Below are positions 10,461 to 24,075 of a stretch of 64,000 nt of DNA, in pieces. Position 1 is the stretch's first letter. Each line of letters starts with the position of its first letter. The notes under the pieces were generated by a model. The model was not told the DNA's origin and ran no database searches. It saw only the letters and a program-made list of their open reading frames with translations. Made by a program: the position numbers and the translations under genes. Origin of the DNA: Cristatella mucedo (taxonomy: Eukaryota; Bryozoa; Phylactolaemata; Cristatellidae); NCBI GenBank assembly GCA_009760855.2, contig WPIO01000216.1, positions 95,001-159,000 of the forward strand. The letters are read 5' to 3'.

Positions 10461-12953
10461 ATTATAACAAGTTTATATGGGCATTATTAGATAATACCTT
10501 AACTTATTACAGGCGTCAGGAAAACCCAAAGAATTGGGACCTCAGAAAGAATTTAGGTGTTCTCAAATTACAGTATAACCAGAAAAGCCTTTTGAGCAGT
10601 TTTTCCTTTCTATCATCGATTTCTTGCACGGATTTAAACCATATTAGCCATGCTGTTGCACATGCTATAAATAGCATGCTGCAAACGTTAGATGATTGCT
10701 GCTAAAATGCCCAACATTGCTCCTGGGATACATTTTAAGAGAATATGGAGGGTGCACCCAGTATATCTATTTGGGATGGACACTTCCAGCAAATCTTACT
10801 CCAAAGTGCTCAGACTACACTACACTACAGACGGCACTACAAATAACGCCCTTCAAAAATATTTTGACAAAAGCAGAAAATTACTTCAGATGCTACAGAA
10901 ACAAGGTAGTTCACAAGTTTGTGCGCATGACACATCAAACCGAGGTGGTAGCAAGCTTAAATTGTTATAAATATCACTAGTTCATCCAAGCCTTAGGTTT
11001 AAGATACAATTTGTAAAGGGCAGCAGTCCATAAAAGGCTACAATATTCGAGGTTATTCCTGATGCCCTGTTGTGCCAAGTTTGTGCTTCACCACTATTTA
11101 TACAGGCAGGGCCATAACTATTTACGCGACCATAAGGGGCCATGTTTTTATCCTGTGGGCCGATATGCAGATTGAAGGCTTCAAGGTGGCCTCCTTAGCA
11201 ATGAAGACGATGGCTAATGCGATGTAGAGATACATGTACAGTTACGATTGGGCAGACAGAAGTGATCAGCAATTTCGAGTAAGTAACCAAATACTTTTAC
11301 AAATTTCGGTGGCTTTTCGAATAAATTCTTAAAGCAGTTTAACATGCAAATTCTCCAGTTCATGGGAGTGCACGAGATGGACACTTTTTTTTTATCTTCG
11401 GGCCTGTTTTATTTGCCTTTCTAGGTCAATCAATTCGAAACCTGCAGCTAGCCAAAGCCTCAGGAAACCAAATGCAAATGAGCTAAGCCACTGAACTAAA
11501 GACAATCTGCTAGTCCTACAACAGGCAGTACTGAAGCAACAAGGCCACAGGCCTATTTGGACTGAGGGAAGGTTGTTTCAGGCATAATCCGGCAAATAAC
11601 ATTTGCCCAATGCTCAACAGCAGCTGCCTGGGCTGTCAGCACATTATATCGAGTTTCCAGGACCGTCTGCCAAAGATGACTGCACTTTGCGACAGGAAGA
11701 CCAGCTAGCCACAGTAGGGACCGAGAATTAGCAAGTAAGCCATACAGCAGCAAACTCTGGAAAATGGAATTTCTGAATGAACAGCCAAGAGCAGCTACTT
11801 GCTAGTAAATTACACGAAGCAGGAGGGCGGCTGAGGGCCAAACGTCATGCCTACCATTTGCCTGAACATTGACTAACTGTTTATTAAATTGAGGAAAACG
11901 TCTTGCAACTCTTCGGTAGCAGCAATCCTTGATTTCGTGTAAGCAGGAGACTACCTATAGCCCTGTGTGACTAATGGCTGTGTTTAGATAATGGTTTTGG
12001 GTTTTTTCCTGAACAGGTATTTAGCTCCAGCTCTTAGCTCTGGGTATAAGGGTGATGCACTCAAACTTCATGACCCAGATACTGGATTTGTGTCATGTAG
12101 CTGACAGTCCTTTCCTGTTCTCTGGATAGCTAAGGCTCTTATACTACAACATAATAAATGAGGATGTTGAATCAGCCAACACTTATTTATTCTTATTAGA
12201 GCACTACATTTCATTCTTGGCATTAAAAGCACTTATCAATACGTTTACATCAAAATGCTAAAAAATATTGGCATTGCAATTGGGCGAAATCTTGAGTTAT
12301 CTGAACCATGATATCAGCATGACTCTAAGCTTATCAAAAGGTGATCTGAAATGCTTTGTTTTACAATACCGTCCAGGTTATGGATTGGCCGAGTCACTTG
12401 ACCGATAGGAATGTCATAGGGCATTGATGAACCGACATGGATGAAGCTTGCGACCCACTCAAGCACAAGCTGCAAAGGGGAAAGTGGGTATTGCACGAAA
12501 GGCTGCTAGCCCCTTTACTCCCTTGCAAAGGAGGCTGTCATAAACCAAATGGATGTTACTTCTTACTAACCATGAATTATGATTATGCCTCACATTACAT
12601 TTTAGCATTTGATAAAAATCAATTGGCAATGTGAGCAACTTTTTTATTAATGCTGCTGGAGAATTTAATGCAAATACCACGAGCAAATAGTCCCAGGTCA
12701 TATCGTAGGGCCACCAAAATACAAATGGCCCTGGGTGCACCTTTATATAAACTCAAGCAATAAGTTTTGCCCTACCAATAGTATGGCGACATGGTGGATT
12801 ACTGCCGAAGGCAGTTTTGAGTATCTACCGGTAGGGTCCGAACAAGTGAAAGTGATGGCAAAATAAACACAACAGCTAAACACGATGTATATAGCATGCC
12901 AATCAAAGCACAGCCAGCATAAGTACTACTGGTAATAGGATGTGGCTCCTCTC
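10461..12953. other. Unassigned 2.5-kb stretch
   Basis: Two overlapping frames of about 92-94 codons (10692-10980) share most of their length and show no domain. Other frames are shorter. An AT palindrome, (AAT)n-ATATTATTAT, at 10440-10470 belongs to the preceding LINE tail boundary. I find no gene, and none of the window's repeat families. Confidence 0.45.
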
Positions 12954-14180
12954 TGATGTAATGTAATGTAGCTCCATCTGTAACTCCACCAAGTCATAAA
13001 GACCATGTGGGTGTTACGCAGGAGAGTATTGCTTAGCGCACTCACAGCCTAAGCTGCTTTCGGTACACATTCGGTAGCCAACAGACTTCGTCTCACACAA
13101 CAAAGAGTAAGTGGGAAGCATAGCTGAGTCAGGAGAGTGGTTGAGGTAGTGAGTAGCATAGAAGTAGCAGCGCAGGACCACTGAAAAGGATGAGCCATAG
13201 TCGGCAGTAGGAGAGTAGTTGTTGCATAAGAGTTGTGGAAGCGAGTTCCACAGTCTAGGACCTGCAGAGCTAAAGCTTCTGTCGCCAACGGTCTTTAAGC
13301 AGAGGAATGGAACAGCTAATTTATTGTCCACACAGGACCTAAGGGCTCGAAGAGGCAGAAACTGATGCAGCAGGTCAGCTAGGTATGAAGGAGCCAAGCC
13401 GTGGTGGACCCTGTGGGTCAGCGCAAGAACTTTGCTCTGTACCTGTTGCTCAAACAGCATCCATCTTAGCTCTTTTAGCAAAGGAGACACATGCTCAAAC
13501 CTCTGGGACGTGGAGACTAGCCTTGCAGCCATATTCATAGTCAGCTCCAGTGGCCTAATAGCTTTCTTTGGTAGCCCAGCCAAAAGGGAATTACAATCAT
13601 CAAGCCGAGACAGAACTAAGGAGCTAGTTCAATTTTTTACACACGACTGTGGGAGACAGCTCCTGATCTTGGATAGGGATCGAACGTGATGGCTAGCTGC
13701 AGAAGCAGTCATCTGAATGAAGCTTTTAAAATTGAGGCAGCTGTCAAAAACGACACCTAAATTTCGAGCACGTGGTGATGGTCGCACAACAGCATCACCT
13801 ATTAGAAGAGCAAAGCCTTTTAATCCAGCCAGTCGCTTGTGGTGTCCTGTGACCAGCAGCTCGGTTTTATCATCATTTAATTTCAGGAAGTTTTCCAACA
13901 TCCAGGATCGAATGTCGGCAAGGCAAGAATTCAGTTTCTCAGTTGCTGCAGCAGATTCCGACGGTTTGAATGACATAAACAACTGAGTATCGTCAGCATG
14001 AAAGTGATATCCTATTCCATGGGCCTTAATCACTTTTCCCAGAGGTTGTGTATAAATGGAGAACAGCAAGGGACCGAGTACAGACCTTTGAAAGACTCCA
14101 CAGGTGACCCTTCTCGTGTGTGAGACCTGACCCCCACTAGACACGGATTGAACAGGATCAGACAAGTACGACTTAAACAT
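12954..14180 (-). mobile_element. LINE-B copy, 5'-truncated CR1/L2-like retrotransposon
   Basis: Read on the minus strand, RT sequence begins abruptly at about 14180, inside the RT domain. It runs through a C-terminal region and ends in a 3' UTR with AACACCCACATGGTC and a TACATTACATTACATCA tail (12954-12970). The same 3' end recurs at 31.7 kb and, worn down, at 55.5 and 44.4 kb. Loss of the 5' part with a preserved tail is the usual result of target-primed reverse transcription. This is the best-preserved LINE-B copy in the window. Confidence 0.9.
13014..14180 (-). pseudogene. LINE-B reverse transcriptase and C-terminal region (two frames)
   Basis: The first frame (14180-13629, 183 codons) opens inside the RT domain at FKSYLSDPVQ. 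It has a GVFQRSVLGPLLFSIYT segment, where the usual PQGS is altered, and the catalytic box YHFHADDTQLF with both aspartates. FLKLNDDKTELLV and RNLGVVFDSCL follow. A break near 13590-13629 shifts it to a second frame (13583-13014, 189 codons) with LTHRVHHGLAPSYLADLLH and GDRSFSSAGPRLWNSLP. Together they cover roughly the C-terminal half of the LINE ORF2-type protein. The truncation and the frame break make the copy nonfunctional. Confidence 0.85.
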
Positions 14181-14403
14181 GCTGCTATTAGCCGTGTTAG
14201 TTAAACATTCACATCACTGTCCACTCACTTAAAATGTGTTAGTGCTAAGCTCTAGCGTTTTGGCATTGATTCAAGCTGGTGCAAAATGGGCCTTCAGGCA
14301 CTCCACTTTCAGGAAGCTTCCATACACTAGTTAGAACTTCATCATCCCTTGCTCAAACATTTTCTTAAGAATGCTATTTGCTAGTACGTATGAGTGTTTG
14401 TGG

Positions 14404-14426
14404 TGTTTGTGTACGTGTATGTGTGG

Positions 14427-14464
<38 letters not shown>

Positions 14465-14466
14465 GT

Positions 14467-14513
<47 letters not shown>
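14404..14513. repeat. (GT)n / (GTAT) microsatellite
   Basis: GTGT and GTATGT units pass into GTGCGT and then a pure GT run, ending at GTTCGTGCTG. Cys/Val and His/Thr frames across it are artefacts. Confidence 0.96.
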
Positions 14514-16420
14514 CGTGCTGATCTCAAAAATCCATACACAGTGGGATCAATGTGTAGCCTGAAACATTTCAGAGTGCTATAGACTGCTAGCAAATATTTA
14601 CCCTATAACACAGGCTTTGGCTGATATAGCTACATGTGTGTTAATTGTACATACTACCACTTTGTTTTGCTAAGCAGGTACACAAACATGAAAATTGACA
14701 ATTTTTTGCAATATCTGAGGCGATATCTGGCTTTCGACACAGCTGCATTTCCAAATTTATTTTGTAGCACCGTCTGAGCATTGAGGAGTGGGATTTATTG
14801 CATGCTCTATTACTGCTCTTTAAAATTAGTACCAACCGTTTTGGACCTGTTCTCAACAATCATCTGGGATTTGAATCATGCTACTTTGAGCATACACAAA
14901 CAATGGCCTCACATGGTTCGAAATGAATGCATGCAATCGATGAGATACTGCACAAAAAACTGCTCGTGTTTTCTGAAGGATGATATCATTTTAATATTTG
15001 TTTAGGTTTTAATTATCCGATTTTGTAAATATATTTACTACACAGGGAGCTACCTTATCATAATTTCAATGGAAAAATAGTGGTAACAGAAAGATACTAC
15101 ACTCCTGGCATATTCATCTATTTGCTAATACTTCCAACGCAGTTTCACAAGGTCCTACTGCTCTTTTTTCACCTGGAAACGTAACTAGCCGGTTTGTGGC
15201 TCTAAATACACTATTAATTTCTTGCATAGTCTCGAAACGTGTTCAGTCTACATCTATATATGAGCACAACTTGTAGTATAAAACCTTGACCATTTCTGAA
15301 GTAGTGCGAGGCACACTCGTCGAGATGCATTTTTTGAGACATGTACCTTTAGCATATCGAAAGGCTTACACTTTGCCGTGTCCTGTTGGTGCTAGCAAAA
15401 TATCGCTTGAAAAACTGAACTTTGTCTACACTCACACACAGACCAAAAAGCCATTTTTCACACCTAGTCGGTTAACTAAGAAGGCAGCATGCAAATATGT
15501 ATCCTACCGTGTATTTTGTATATTTATTTTTGTATATTTTGTATATAAGTATTTTGGCTTCAATCTTCAGTGCTTGAGATTTTTCTTGATTACTAGGGTG
15601 GATGAATTGTTTAGGCCTACTGAATTTTTTAGGCCTACTCAGGAAGAACACACATGCATACGTGCAGCTAATATTGACAAATGAAACTGTGAATATGGTA
15701 AAGCCATAATTTCTACTATAATGGAAGTAACTGATACTTCATTGCATTAAATTGAATGAATTTTAGTGCTCGAGTACAGCTCATGAAAACTATCTAGCAG
15801 AAACTGATATGCATGGCAACATGTGGCCAGCATGGCGATTGCCCAAGCAGCAACTGAAGGCATATTGTGGCTGTTCTATTTTCCAAGCAATTTAGTTGGA
15901 AGAGTGGTGTTAAGAAGCTGACACCTAAACGAATGCAGACTCGGGATGCGAAGGATCAACAGCTTGCCTGCATGGGCTAAATATAGATGGGGAGGGCACA
16001 GCAGCAGCAGAGAGGCCAGATCCCTTGATGACAGGGCCTCAGCCTGCAAGCTGCTGTCTCTCATGGCATGGCAGCACAAGAGATCTCGTGGCAGTTGACA
16101 GAAAGATCTGCCATAATCAGATACTAGGGTCAATTCTCGAGAACAAATGTGAGCAACTGAATCACGAGTTTAAGATTGCACTGAAAAGATGAATGTACTG
16201 TATTTATTGCAAGCACACTGTAATCTGACTAGCAGCACAGCCATTCTTCGAAGGGGCCTAACCCACTTCTTGGGTTGAATTTACCAAGCATAGAATCATC
16301 ATACGATGGTCACAAGCAACATTCTGTACTCCTTATGAAACAGCCATTTGGTGTGCTGCATGGAAACTCCTAGAGTAGAATCACGGTCTGCTGTGCCATC
16401 GTATGATGCCGCTTATGGCC
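14514..16420. other. Unassigned sequence, no gene seen
   Basis: The longest frame is 15286-15684 (132 codons), starting at ATG. It has an aromatic-rich stretch near its end (YRVFCIFIFVYFVYKYF) that could look like a membrane segment but arises from T-rich DNA. A short direct repeat TTTAGGCCTACT occurs twice at 15610-15640. No domain is recognised. Confidence 0.35.
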
Positions 16421-16457
16421 AGCAGCCACTTTGCCAGCTTATGGCAAAGTGGCTGCT
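16421..16457. repeat. Perfect 16-bp inverted repeat (hairpin)
   Basis: AGCAGCCACTTTGCCA and its exact complement flank the 5-base loop GCTTA. A frame of 128 codons runs through it (16348-16734), so the palindrome is unlikely to be under protein constraint. It is far from any terminator-like context, and its role is unknown. Confidence 0.9.
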
Positions 16458-16844
16458 CTCCCTGCCCAGGGCTCAGCTAATGGCACAGTTGTTTCCTGAC
16501 ACTCTTTGTGATGAGGATTTAAAGAGACACCGGCTGCCAGACTTAAAGTGTATAAACAGTATTAACCACAGAAGTAAGGCAAGTGACAAGCTAGTGGTAA
16601 TTTGCCAGCCGGTGCCCTTTCTTTCCCCTTTCAGCTGTTGCATCCTGGACAAACCAACAACTGCTGCCTGCCTACATTTGCCACCAGTCACTGGTCACGA
16701 GCTGCCATACCAGTGCAGCTCCTTGGTTGCTTGAATGCTTACACCAAGTGCTTCGAACGGTGCTTACATCGATGTGGTGGGGTTTTAGATTCAAGTACAT
16801 GCCATTTACTCCTCTAAAATAACCTGTGAATCGCGAAACCTCAA
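16458..16844. other. Unassigned sequence upstream of a LINE-A copy
   Basis: Covered partly by an open frame (16348-16734) whose first codon is GTG rather than ATG and which has no recognisable domain. It probably represents the pre-insertion flank of the LINE-A copy that follows. Confidence 0.35.
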
Positions 16845-17288
16845 GACCTTTTCACATCCGACATCGATACTGTCCCTGCTTCACCTCTACTGCTCAGTCC
16901 TCCCACAGATCTGTCATCATTGGTAAATAGCTACAACACAGCACTAGCTGACACAGGCAACAAATTTCCACCTCTGACTTAGCACACTGTGCACCCTTGA
17001 CCAGACGGCCGTGGTTTACCACAGACATTAAACTAGCCAGGTCTGCTAAGCCCATGCTTGCAAAATCATACAAAACATCAGGACTGAGTGTCCATCGACA
17101 GGCATATGAAGACTACTGTAGCTCGTACCAATCAATCCTAGCAAAGACCAAGTCTAGGTTTTATATAAAACATTGTTGAATCACAGATGCACAATCCAAA
17201 AATGTTGATGTCGACGATCAACCATCTCCTCAACCACTCCGAGATTAGCTCCTGATCCTTGTATAGTCCTAGTAGCTAGTAGCCTCCT

Positions 17289-17327
17289 AGTCGAGAGAAG
17301 CGATCTAGCCGATCGCTTCTCTCGACT
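17289..17327. repeat. Perfect 17-bp palindrome inside LINE-A
   Basis: AGTCGAGAGAAGCGATC and its exact reverse complement surround TAGCC. The right arm continues in LINE frame (LSRLFVQKIDKIRES), so it is original element sequence. The left arm looks like a templated inverted copy made by strand switching. Confidence 0.9.
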
Positions 17328-18583
17328 CTTTGTGCAGAAGATAGACAAGATCAGGGAGTCCAGATGACAATACCCCCCCCCCCCTAGAATGCTGTTACCC
17401 GATTCCTGGCTATACCCCAGTGTATACATTTAAGCAGGTCACTAGTGATCTCGTCCTGAAGTTCGTATCCCAATCAAAGAAGACAAGTCCTTTGCACCCT
17501 ATTCCCACTGTTCTGCTCCTACGTTGCATTGATCTGCTGCTGCCATGCATAACTAACATCATTAACATGTCATTAGCCTCAGGTCATGTCCCAGCACATT
17601 TCAAAAATGCTGTAGTCAGGCCCCTTCTCAAGAAAGCAACACTAGACCAAGAGAACTTGAGCAACTACCGCCCAGTCTCCCTTCTACCACTCCTACCAAA
17701 GACACTGGAACTGATAGTGGTGGACCAGCTGAACTCATAATAAAACTTTAAACCATGCTAGTAAGTTCCAGTCTGGCTTTAGAGCTAATCACTCCACAGA
17801 GTCAGCATTGCTTAGGGTGTACAACGACCTATTTAGGAATGCAGACATAGGTATTGTACCTGCTTGTTTTGCTAGATCTTTCGGCAGCTTTTGATACTAT
17901 CGATCACCATGTTCTTCTTGAGCACCTCTCATCTCCCGAGGGCATCACTGGCACTGCTCTGCAATGGTTCATGTCCTATCTCAGTGGGAGACTCCAGAGT
18001 ATTGACGTGAATGCACAAAGATCATCCGAGGTAGCTCTGAAAAAAGGTACCTCAGGGTTCCGTGCTAGGTCCGGTTGTTTTCACGATTTATACTCTCCCT
18101 CTTGCTGATGCGATTGCCAAGCACAATCTAGGCTTTCACTTCTATGCAGATGACACTCAGATGTACCTTTGCTTTGATCCCTCCCAGCTGTCGAGCACCA
18201 CGAATTCTCTCAACTCAATTGCTGCATGTATTGATGGCATCCACATATAGATGGCAGCATATTTTCTAAAACTAAACGAGGACAAAACTAACTTACAAGT
18301 TATGGGCAAACCCAGTGTCATTCAGAAATTGGAAAGATTGCAGCTCAAAATTGGCTCTGCCAGCATATCTCCTGTGGAATCAGCTCGATATCTAGGTGTC
18401 ATGTTCCAAAGTGGCATCTCGTTAGACGACCACATCACCTCCACAATCAAGTCTGCCTACTTTCAGCTTCACAACATTGCTAAAATTCGGGCTTGTTCAG
18501 ATAAGGATACCACGTCTAAGTTGGCCCATGCATTCGTGACATCCCATCTTGACTTCTTTAACTCACTTCTTGCTGGCCTACCG

Positions 18584-18763
18584 TGAGCCGTGATTGCACA
18601 CTAGGTAAGGAGGTTGCTTTCACGGCCTCGGTCCCGAGGTCATGGGTTCGTTTAATGTGGTGGGCTATCCTCGATTGCCACTGCAAGCTGTGGTAAAAGC
18701 CGTAAAGGCTCTTCTGATGCTATACCAAAAAAGGCTGTTTAATCAGCTAGGATTTGTTTAATT
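18584..18763 (+). mobile_element. SINE-A, first unit of a tandem dimer inside LINE-A
   Basis: The head is CACTAGGTAAGGAGGTTGC, but the B-box region is damaged (ATGGGTTCGTTTAATGTGG). The body has GCTATCCTCGATTGCCACTG and AAAGCCGTAAAGGCTCTTCT, and the tail is GCTGTTTAATCAGCTAGG. It follows directly after TACCG (18579-18583), the left copy of a target duplication. Confidence 0.85.
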
Positions 18764-18956
18764 TGAGAGCCGTAATGGCTCACTAGGTAAGGCGGTTGCT
18801 TTTCACGACCTCGGCCCCGAGGTCGTGGGTTCGAATCCTGCAGGGGGGGCGATCCTTTATCGTCCCTGCAAGCCTTTGTGATAGCAGTAAAGGCTCTTTT
18901 GTCGCTATACAAAAAGAGGCTGCTAAGTCAGCTAGTATTTTTTTTATTTTTTTTTT
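18764..18956 (+). mobile_element. SINE-A, second unit of the dimer
   Basis: A better-kept unit: CTCACTAGGTAAGGCGGTTG for the A-box side, GTCGTGGGTTCGAATCCTGC for the B box, then GCGATCCTTTATCGTCCCTG, AAAGGCTCTTTTGTCGCTAT and a CTAAGTCAGCTAG tail with a T-rich run. TACCG at 18957-18961 repeats the five bases before unit one, so the pair was inserted as one dimer or unit two was placed at the end of unit one. Confidence 0.9.
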
Positions 18957-19749
18957 TACCGGCATGCACAATCAGGCGATTACAGCTGCAGCAAAACTCT
19001 GCAGCTAGGCTTGTCTGTCGTGCACAGCACACCACTTCTTGCCGACCTGCACTGGCTACCAGTCAAGCAACGGATCGACTTCAAAGTTTTGTCGCTCACT
19101 TTTAGGTCACTTCATCTTTGGCTCCGGCCTATCTATCAGATCTTCACCCCCACCAGGCCAAGCATCGTACCAGCCACTTTGGGGAATCCAACAGTCTAGA
19201 AATACCTCGTACAAACCTCAAATCCTTTGGAGATCGTGCATTTAGTTCGTATGCTCCCAAAGCCTGGAACTCACTCCTGACTTGCGGCACAACATACCCT
19301 GACGACCACATTTCAAAGAACTTAAAAACACCTATTTAGGACAGCATATAGTGGGTCCCTGTGATTCGTCCTTCATGTACTTATGCATGCTGACACTGTG
19401 CACACTGCCACTAACCACACTTGCATGCTGACCCTGTGCATGTCACCCCTTACCATGTTATTCGTGTTGTTTATCAAGCATGATATTACTCACCATTCAA
19501 TCAGGTTTCCCTTTGCAGCACATGTAAAGCGCCTAGAAAAAGATTGAGTTCTCTGGGGGCACTTTATCAAGTGCATTATTCTTATTCTTATTATTATTAT
19601 ATGCCTCAGGAACAGGGCTCCATGAAATGGTGCCGATTGTTGCTATGCCTATATTAAATAGCAGGAGGACATACCACTTTGGCCAAGATGGCAATCCAGT
19701 CCAGTCCCGACTTGCACAAGAACTGCTTCCTGGCCAAGTAACTTGCTGG

Positions 19750-19950
19750 TTAGTTGTTTTAACAGCCTCATTTATACAGCAGGCACAAGAGCAGTCTGAT
19801 TCAACAGCCTCATTTGGACAGCAGGCCAAATAGCAGTACCAGCCTTTACTCCAGCTTGCACTGAGCTATAGATAATGAATTGTCTGCTGCACGACTCGAA
19901 CCCATGACCAGGGTCATGAAGTGGGAGAACCACACTCCTGGGCAAAGACC
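19750..19950 (-). mobile_element. SINE-A variant with duplicated tail
   Basis: On the minus strand TCATGGGTTCGAGTCGTGCA gives the B box. A body with CAGTGCAAGCTGGAGTAAAGG follows, then AATGAGGCTGTTGAATCAG. The tail module occurs twice, about 53 bp apart (AACAGCCTCATTT...CAGCAGGC on the plus strand at 19761 and 19801). The 5.5-kb copy is similar, which supports a distinct subfamily. Confidence 0.6.
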
Positions 19951-20166
19951 CTCCACTATGACAAGAACTGAAGGTGGGACAGTGGACTAGGAAGACTTGT
20001 GGCAACCACTGGCTACCCAATCACTGGCCAGCTGTGAGGCCAATGCCTCTGGAGGTTAGTCAAGCAGAACCCACATCTGTCTAGGGTTTGTGGACAAATG
20101 AGACTTCCTTCCCACCACTAGGCTAAGCTGAGGGACCCTTGGCTGCCTGCTGTTCGGCCTGATCAG

Positions 20167-22095
<1,929 letters not shown>

Positions 22096-22200
22096 GTAAT
22101 GGTAATAATAATAATAATTATAATAATAATAACCAATTTGTATATAACCCTAAGAGAAATTGACCTCTTTCAAGGCATTATACAAGCGATGTAAACCAAG
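22096..22200 (-). mobile_element. SINE-B / LINE-A type 3' tail fragment
   Basis: (AAT)n at 22098-22130 is followed by CCAATTTGTATATAACCCTA, AGAGAAATTGACCTCTTTCA and AGGCATTATAC. Reversed, this is the shared SINE-B/LINE-A terminal block. TTTGTATA next to the block favours SINE-B (TATACAAATGAATT). Confidence 0.65.
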
Positions 22201-22911
22201 CAAGATCATATGTATAATGGTCATATGAACAGTATCATCATGCATAATATGGTCACTCCTACTCGACCAAGCTTGGCTGGATGGCATTTGCTAAGCCTGT
22301 ACATTAGCCGAAGGCTGTCAGTTTGCTGCCAGTGCTGCTTATACACTTGGCATGCAGACCGAAAGGTAAAGTGCAAATGCTGACACAAAACAAGAGGAAT
22401 CGAAGCACCTACTTTTTATCAGCAAAAGTTCGGAGCCACAGTGACAGGCAGATGCTAACCAGAGACTACAATACCAGTTCAGACGCATCTATAGTCAGGC
22501 TTAAGCAGACAAGACAGCCTAGCCTGCCTACGGCAAGGAGTTGCTCACTGTATGAGTAAACAGCAGCAGCAAAATCAATCCCAAATCAGTCTTCACTATG
22601 ATAGATGGACCAGGGCTTCGCATGAGGAGTCTGCAGTATCGCCTAACGTTTTAAACCTCTCATTACTCTGTATAGTGCACTGCAGCAGAGCCAATGCCAG
22701 ACCGTCGTTGAGGTCTAAGAAGGAAGCAATACTCGACTGAATTTGACAGCAGAGAATGGGCTGCTCATGGATTCCGAGCACCCAAAGTGCAGCATTGTGC
22801 AACAAATGGTAAATACAGAAAGCATTTATATATATACATTCTCAATCTCGTTACTATGCTGCAATAACACACATCGTTTTTCCGAACATCAATCACCGTA
22901 ATAAAAAAATT
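22201..22911. other. Unassigned sequence upstream of a decayed LINE-A
   Basis: Short frames only (up to 78 codons at 22323-22559). Nothing recognised. Confidence 0.45.
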
Positions 22912-23220
22912 CAAACCTAGCAAGTCAGTTCCAATCTGGCTTCACAGCTAATCACTCAACAAAATCAGCATTGCTTCCGGTCGAGTGTATAACGACCTCC
23001 TGAAAAATGCAGACTAATGCAAAGTCTCCAGTTGTTGTATTTGACGTTTCGACTGTCTAAGACAGCAAGTCCTTCAAGAGCACATATCTTTGCACCTGGG
23101 CATTACTGGCACTGCACTTCAATGATTCAGACACAAACTCGGTGGGAGACTCCAGAATATTTACAAGTATATGGACACAAAACAATCCATGGAACCACTG
23201 AAGCATTGGTAACCTCCAGG

Positions 23221-23357
23221 AGAGCTGGGTTGGTTTGGCTAAGGTGCTTACCCGACCAAGGTCTTGCTGAGGTCGTGGGCTCGAGCCCCTAGGCATTAGT
23301 GAAGCATCTGAATAAAGATTTGGTTTTCTTAGGGTGCTATACAAATGAATTATATTA
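23221..23357 (+). mobile_element. SINE-B nested in LINE-A
   Basis: GCTGGGTTGGTTTGGCTAAG starts the head, in which the GTGGTT portion is deleted. AGGTCGTGGGCTCGAGCCCC gives the B-box region, and the tail reads TCTTAGGGTGCTATACAAAT then GAATTATATTACATT. The flanking LINE-A sequence breaks exactly where copy 1 reads CCTCAGGGCTCC, with AGG present at both edges. Confidence 0.8.
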
Positions 23358-24075
23358 CATTAGGCTCTGTGCTTGGTTAGCTTCTTTTCTAGTTTAAGCT
23401 CTACCAATAGTGCCAATGCGACCGTGTCAAGGCCAATCGGAACTTTCACTTCGATGCAGATGAAACTTGGTTGTACCTTTGCTTTGGTCTCTCTCAGCCC
23501 TCCAGCAAATTAAATTAAATCAACTCCCATGCTGCATGTATCACTGACAGCCACACTTGGACGGCAGCTAACATTCTCAAATTGAATGACGATAAAACTT
23601 ACTTACTAGTTATGGACAAACCAAGTGTGATTCAGAAACTGGAAAGGCTAAGGCTCAAAAGTTGGTTCTGCCAGCCTATCTCCTGTCGCATCTGCACGAA
23701 ATGTAAGTGTGCAGTTCCGAAGTGACTTTTCACAAGATGACCACATCAGCTCCACAGTAAAGTCTGCTTACTTTCAGCTACATATCGTTGCTAAATTCGG
23801 GATCTCTTAGACAGTGATAATATATCCAAATTGGTCGATGCATTTGTCACATCCGGTCTCAGCTTCTTTACTTCACTGGTTGCAGGTCTACCGGCCAGTG
23901 CAATCAGGCGCTGACAGTCGGTGCAAAACTCTGCAGCTAGGTTTCTCAATCGTGAGTGTCACAGTTGTCACTCAGACCACATCTTAACGACATACACTGG
24001 CCCTCAATCAAGTACAGACTTCCAGGCTCTGTCACACTTGTTAAGTCCATTAATTCCTTGGCTCCAGCCTACAGT

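Larger units (their letters stand above)
16997..19339 (+). pseudogene. LINE-A RT polyprotein remnant, several frames
   Basis: Pieces in order are: the linker RRPWFTTDIKLARSAKPML (16997-17179); an N-terminal RT segment with SNYRPVSLLPLLPKTLE (17420-17740); LLVLLDLSAAFDTIDHHVLL (17854-18108); a YADD box seen as FHFYADDTQMYLCFD (18062-18250); and FLKLNEDKTNLQVM plus ARYLGVMF (18251-18586). After the SINE dimer come IDFKVLSLTFRSLH and FSSYAPKAWNSLL (19011-19339). The catalytic aspartates survive, but at least four frame changes, stops (for example 18248-18250) and the nested SINEs disable it. Endonuclease sequence is absent apart from the linker. Confidence 0.85.
16845..19600 (+). mobile_element. 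LINE-A copy 5, longest copy, carrying a nested SINE-A dimer
   Basis: The insert starts at about 16845 in the linker between endonuclease and RT domains. It runs through RT and the C-terminal region, then the 3' UTR (about 19340-19520) and a terminal block with (ATT)n ending at 19600. It is interrupted at 18584-18956 by two SINE-A units. On both sides of that interruption the LINE sequence continues as in copy 1 (TGGCCTACC ... CAATCAGGCGATTACAGCTG). The 3' UTR matches copy 1 and the 24.7- and 25.6-kb copies closely, so these belong to one subfamily. Confidence 0.92.

Noticed and set aside
15286-15684. 132-codon frame with a possible membrane segment
   Set aside because: The hydrophobic run comes from T-rich DNA. 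No domain, neighbours or splice evidence.
18764-18956. tRNA gene
   Set aside because: A and B boxes are present, but they are followed by a SINE body and tail repeated elsewhere. No complete cloverleaf with acceptor pairing was seen.
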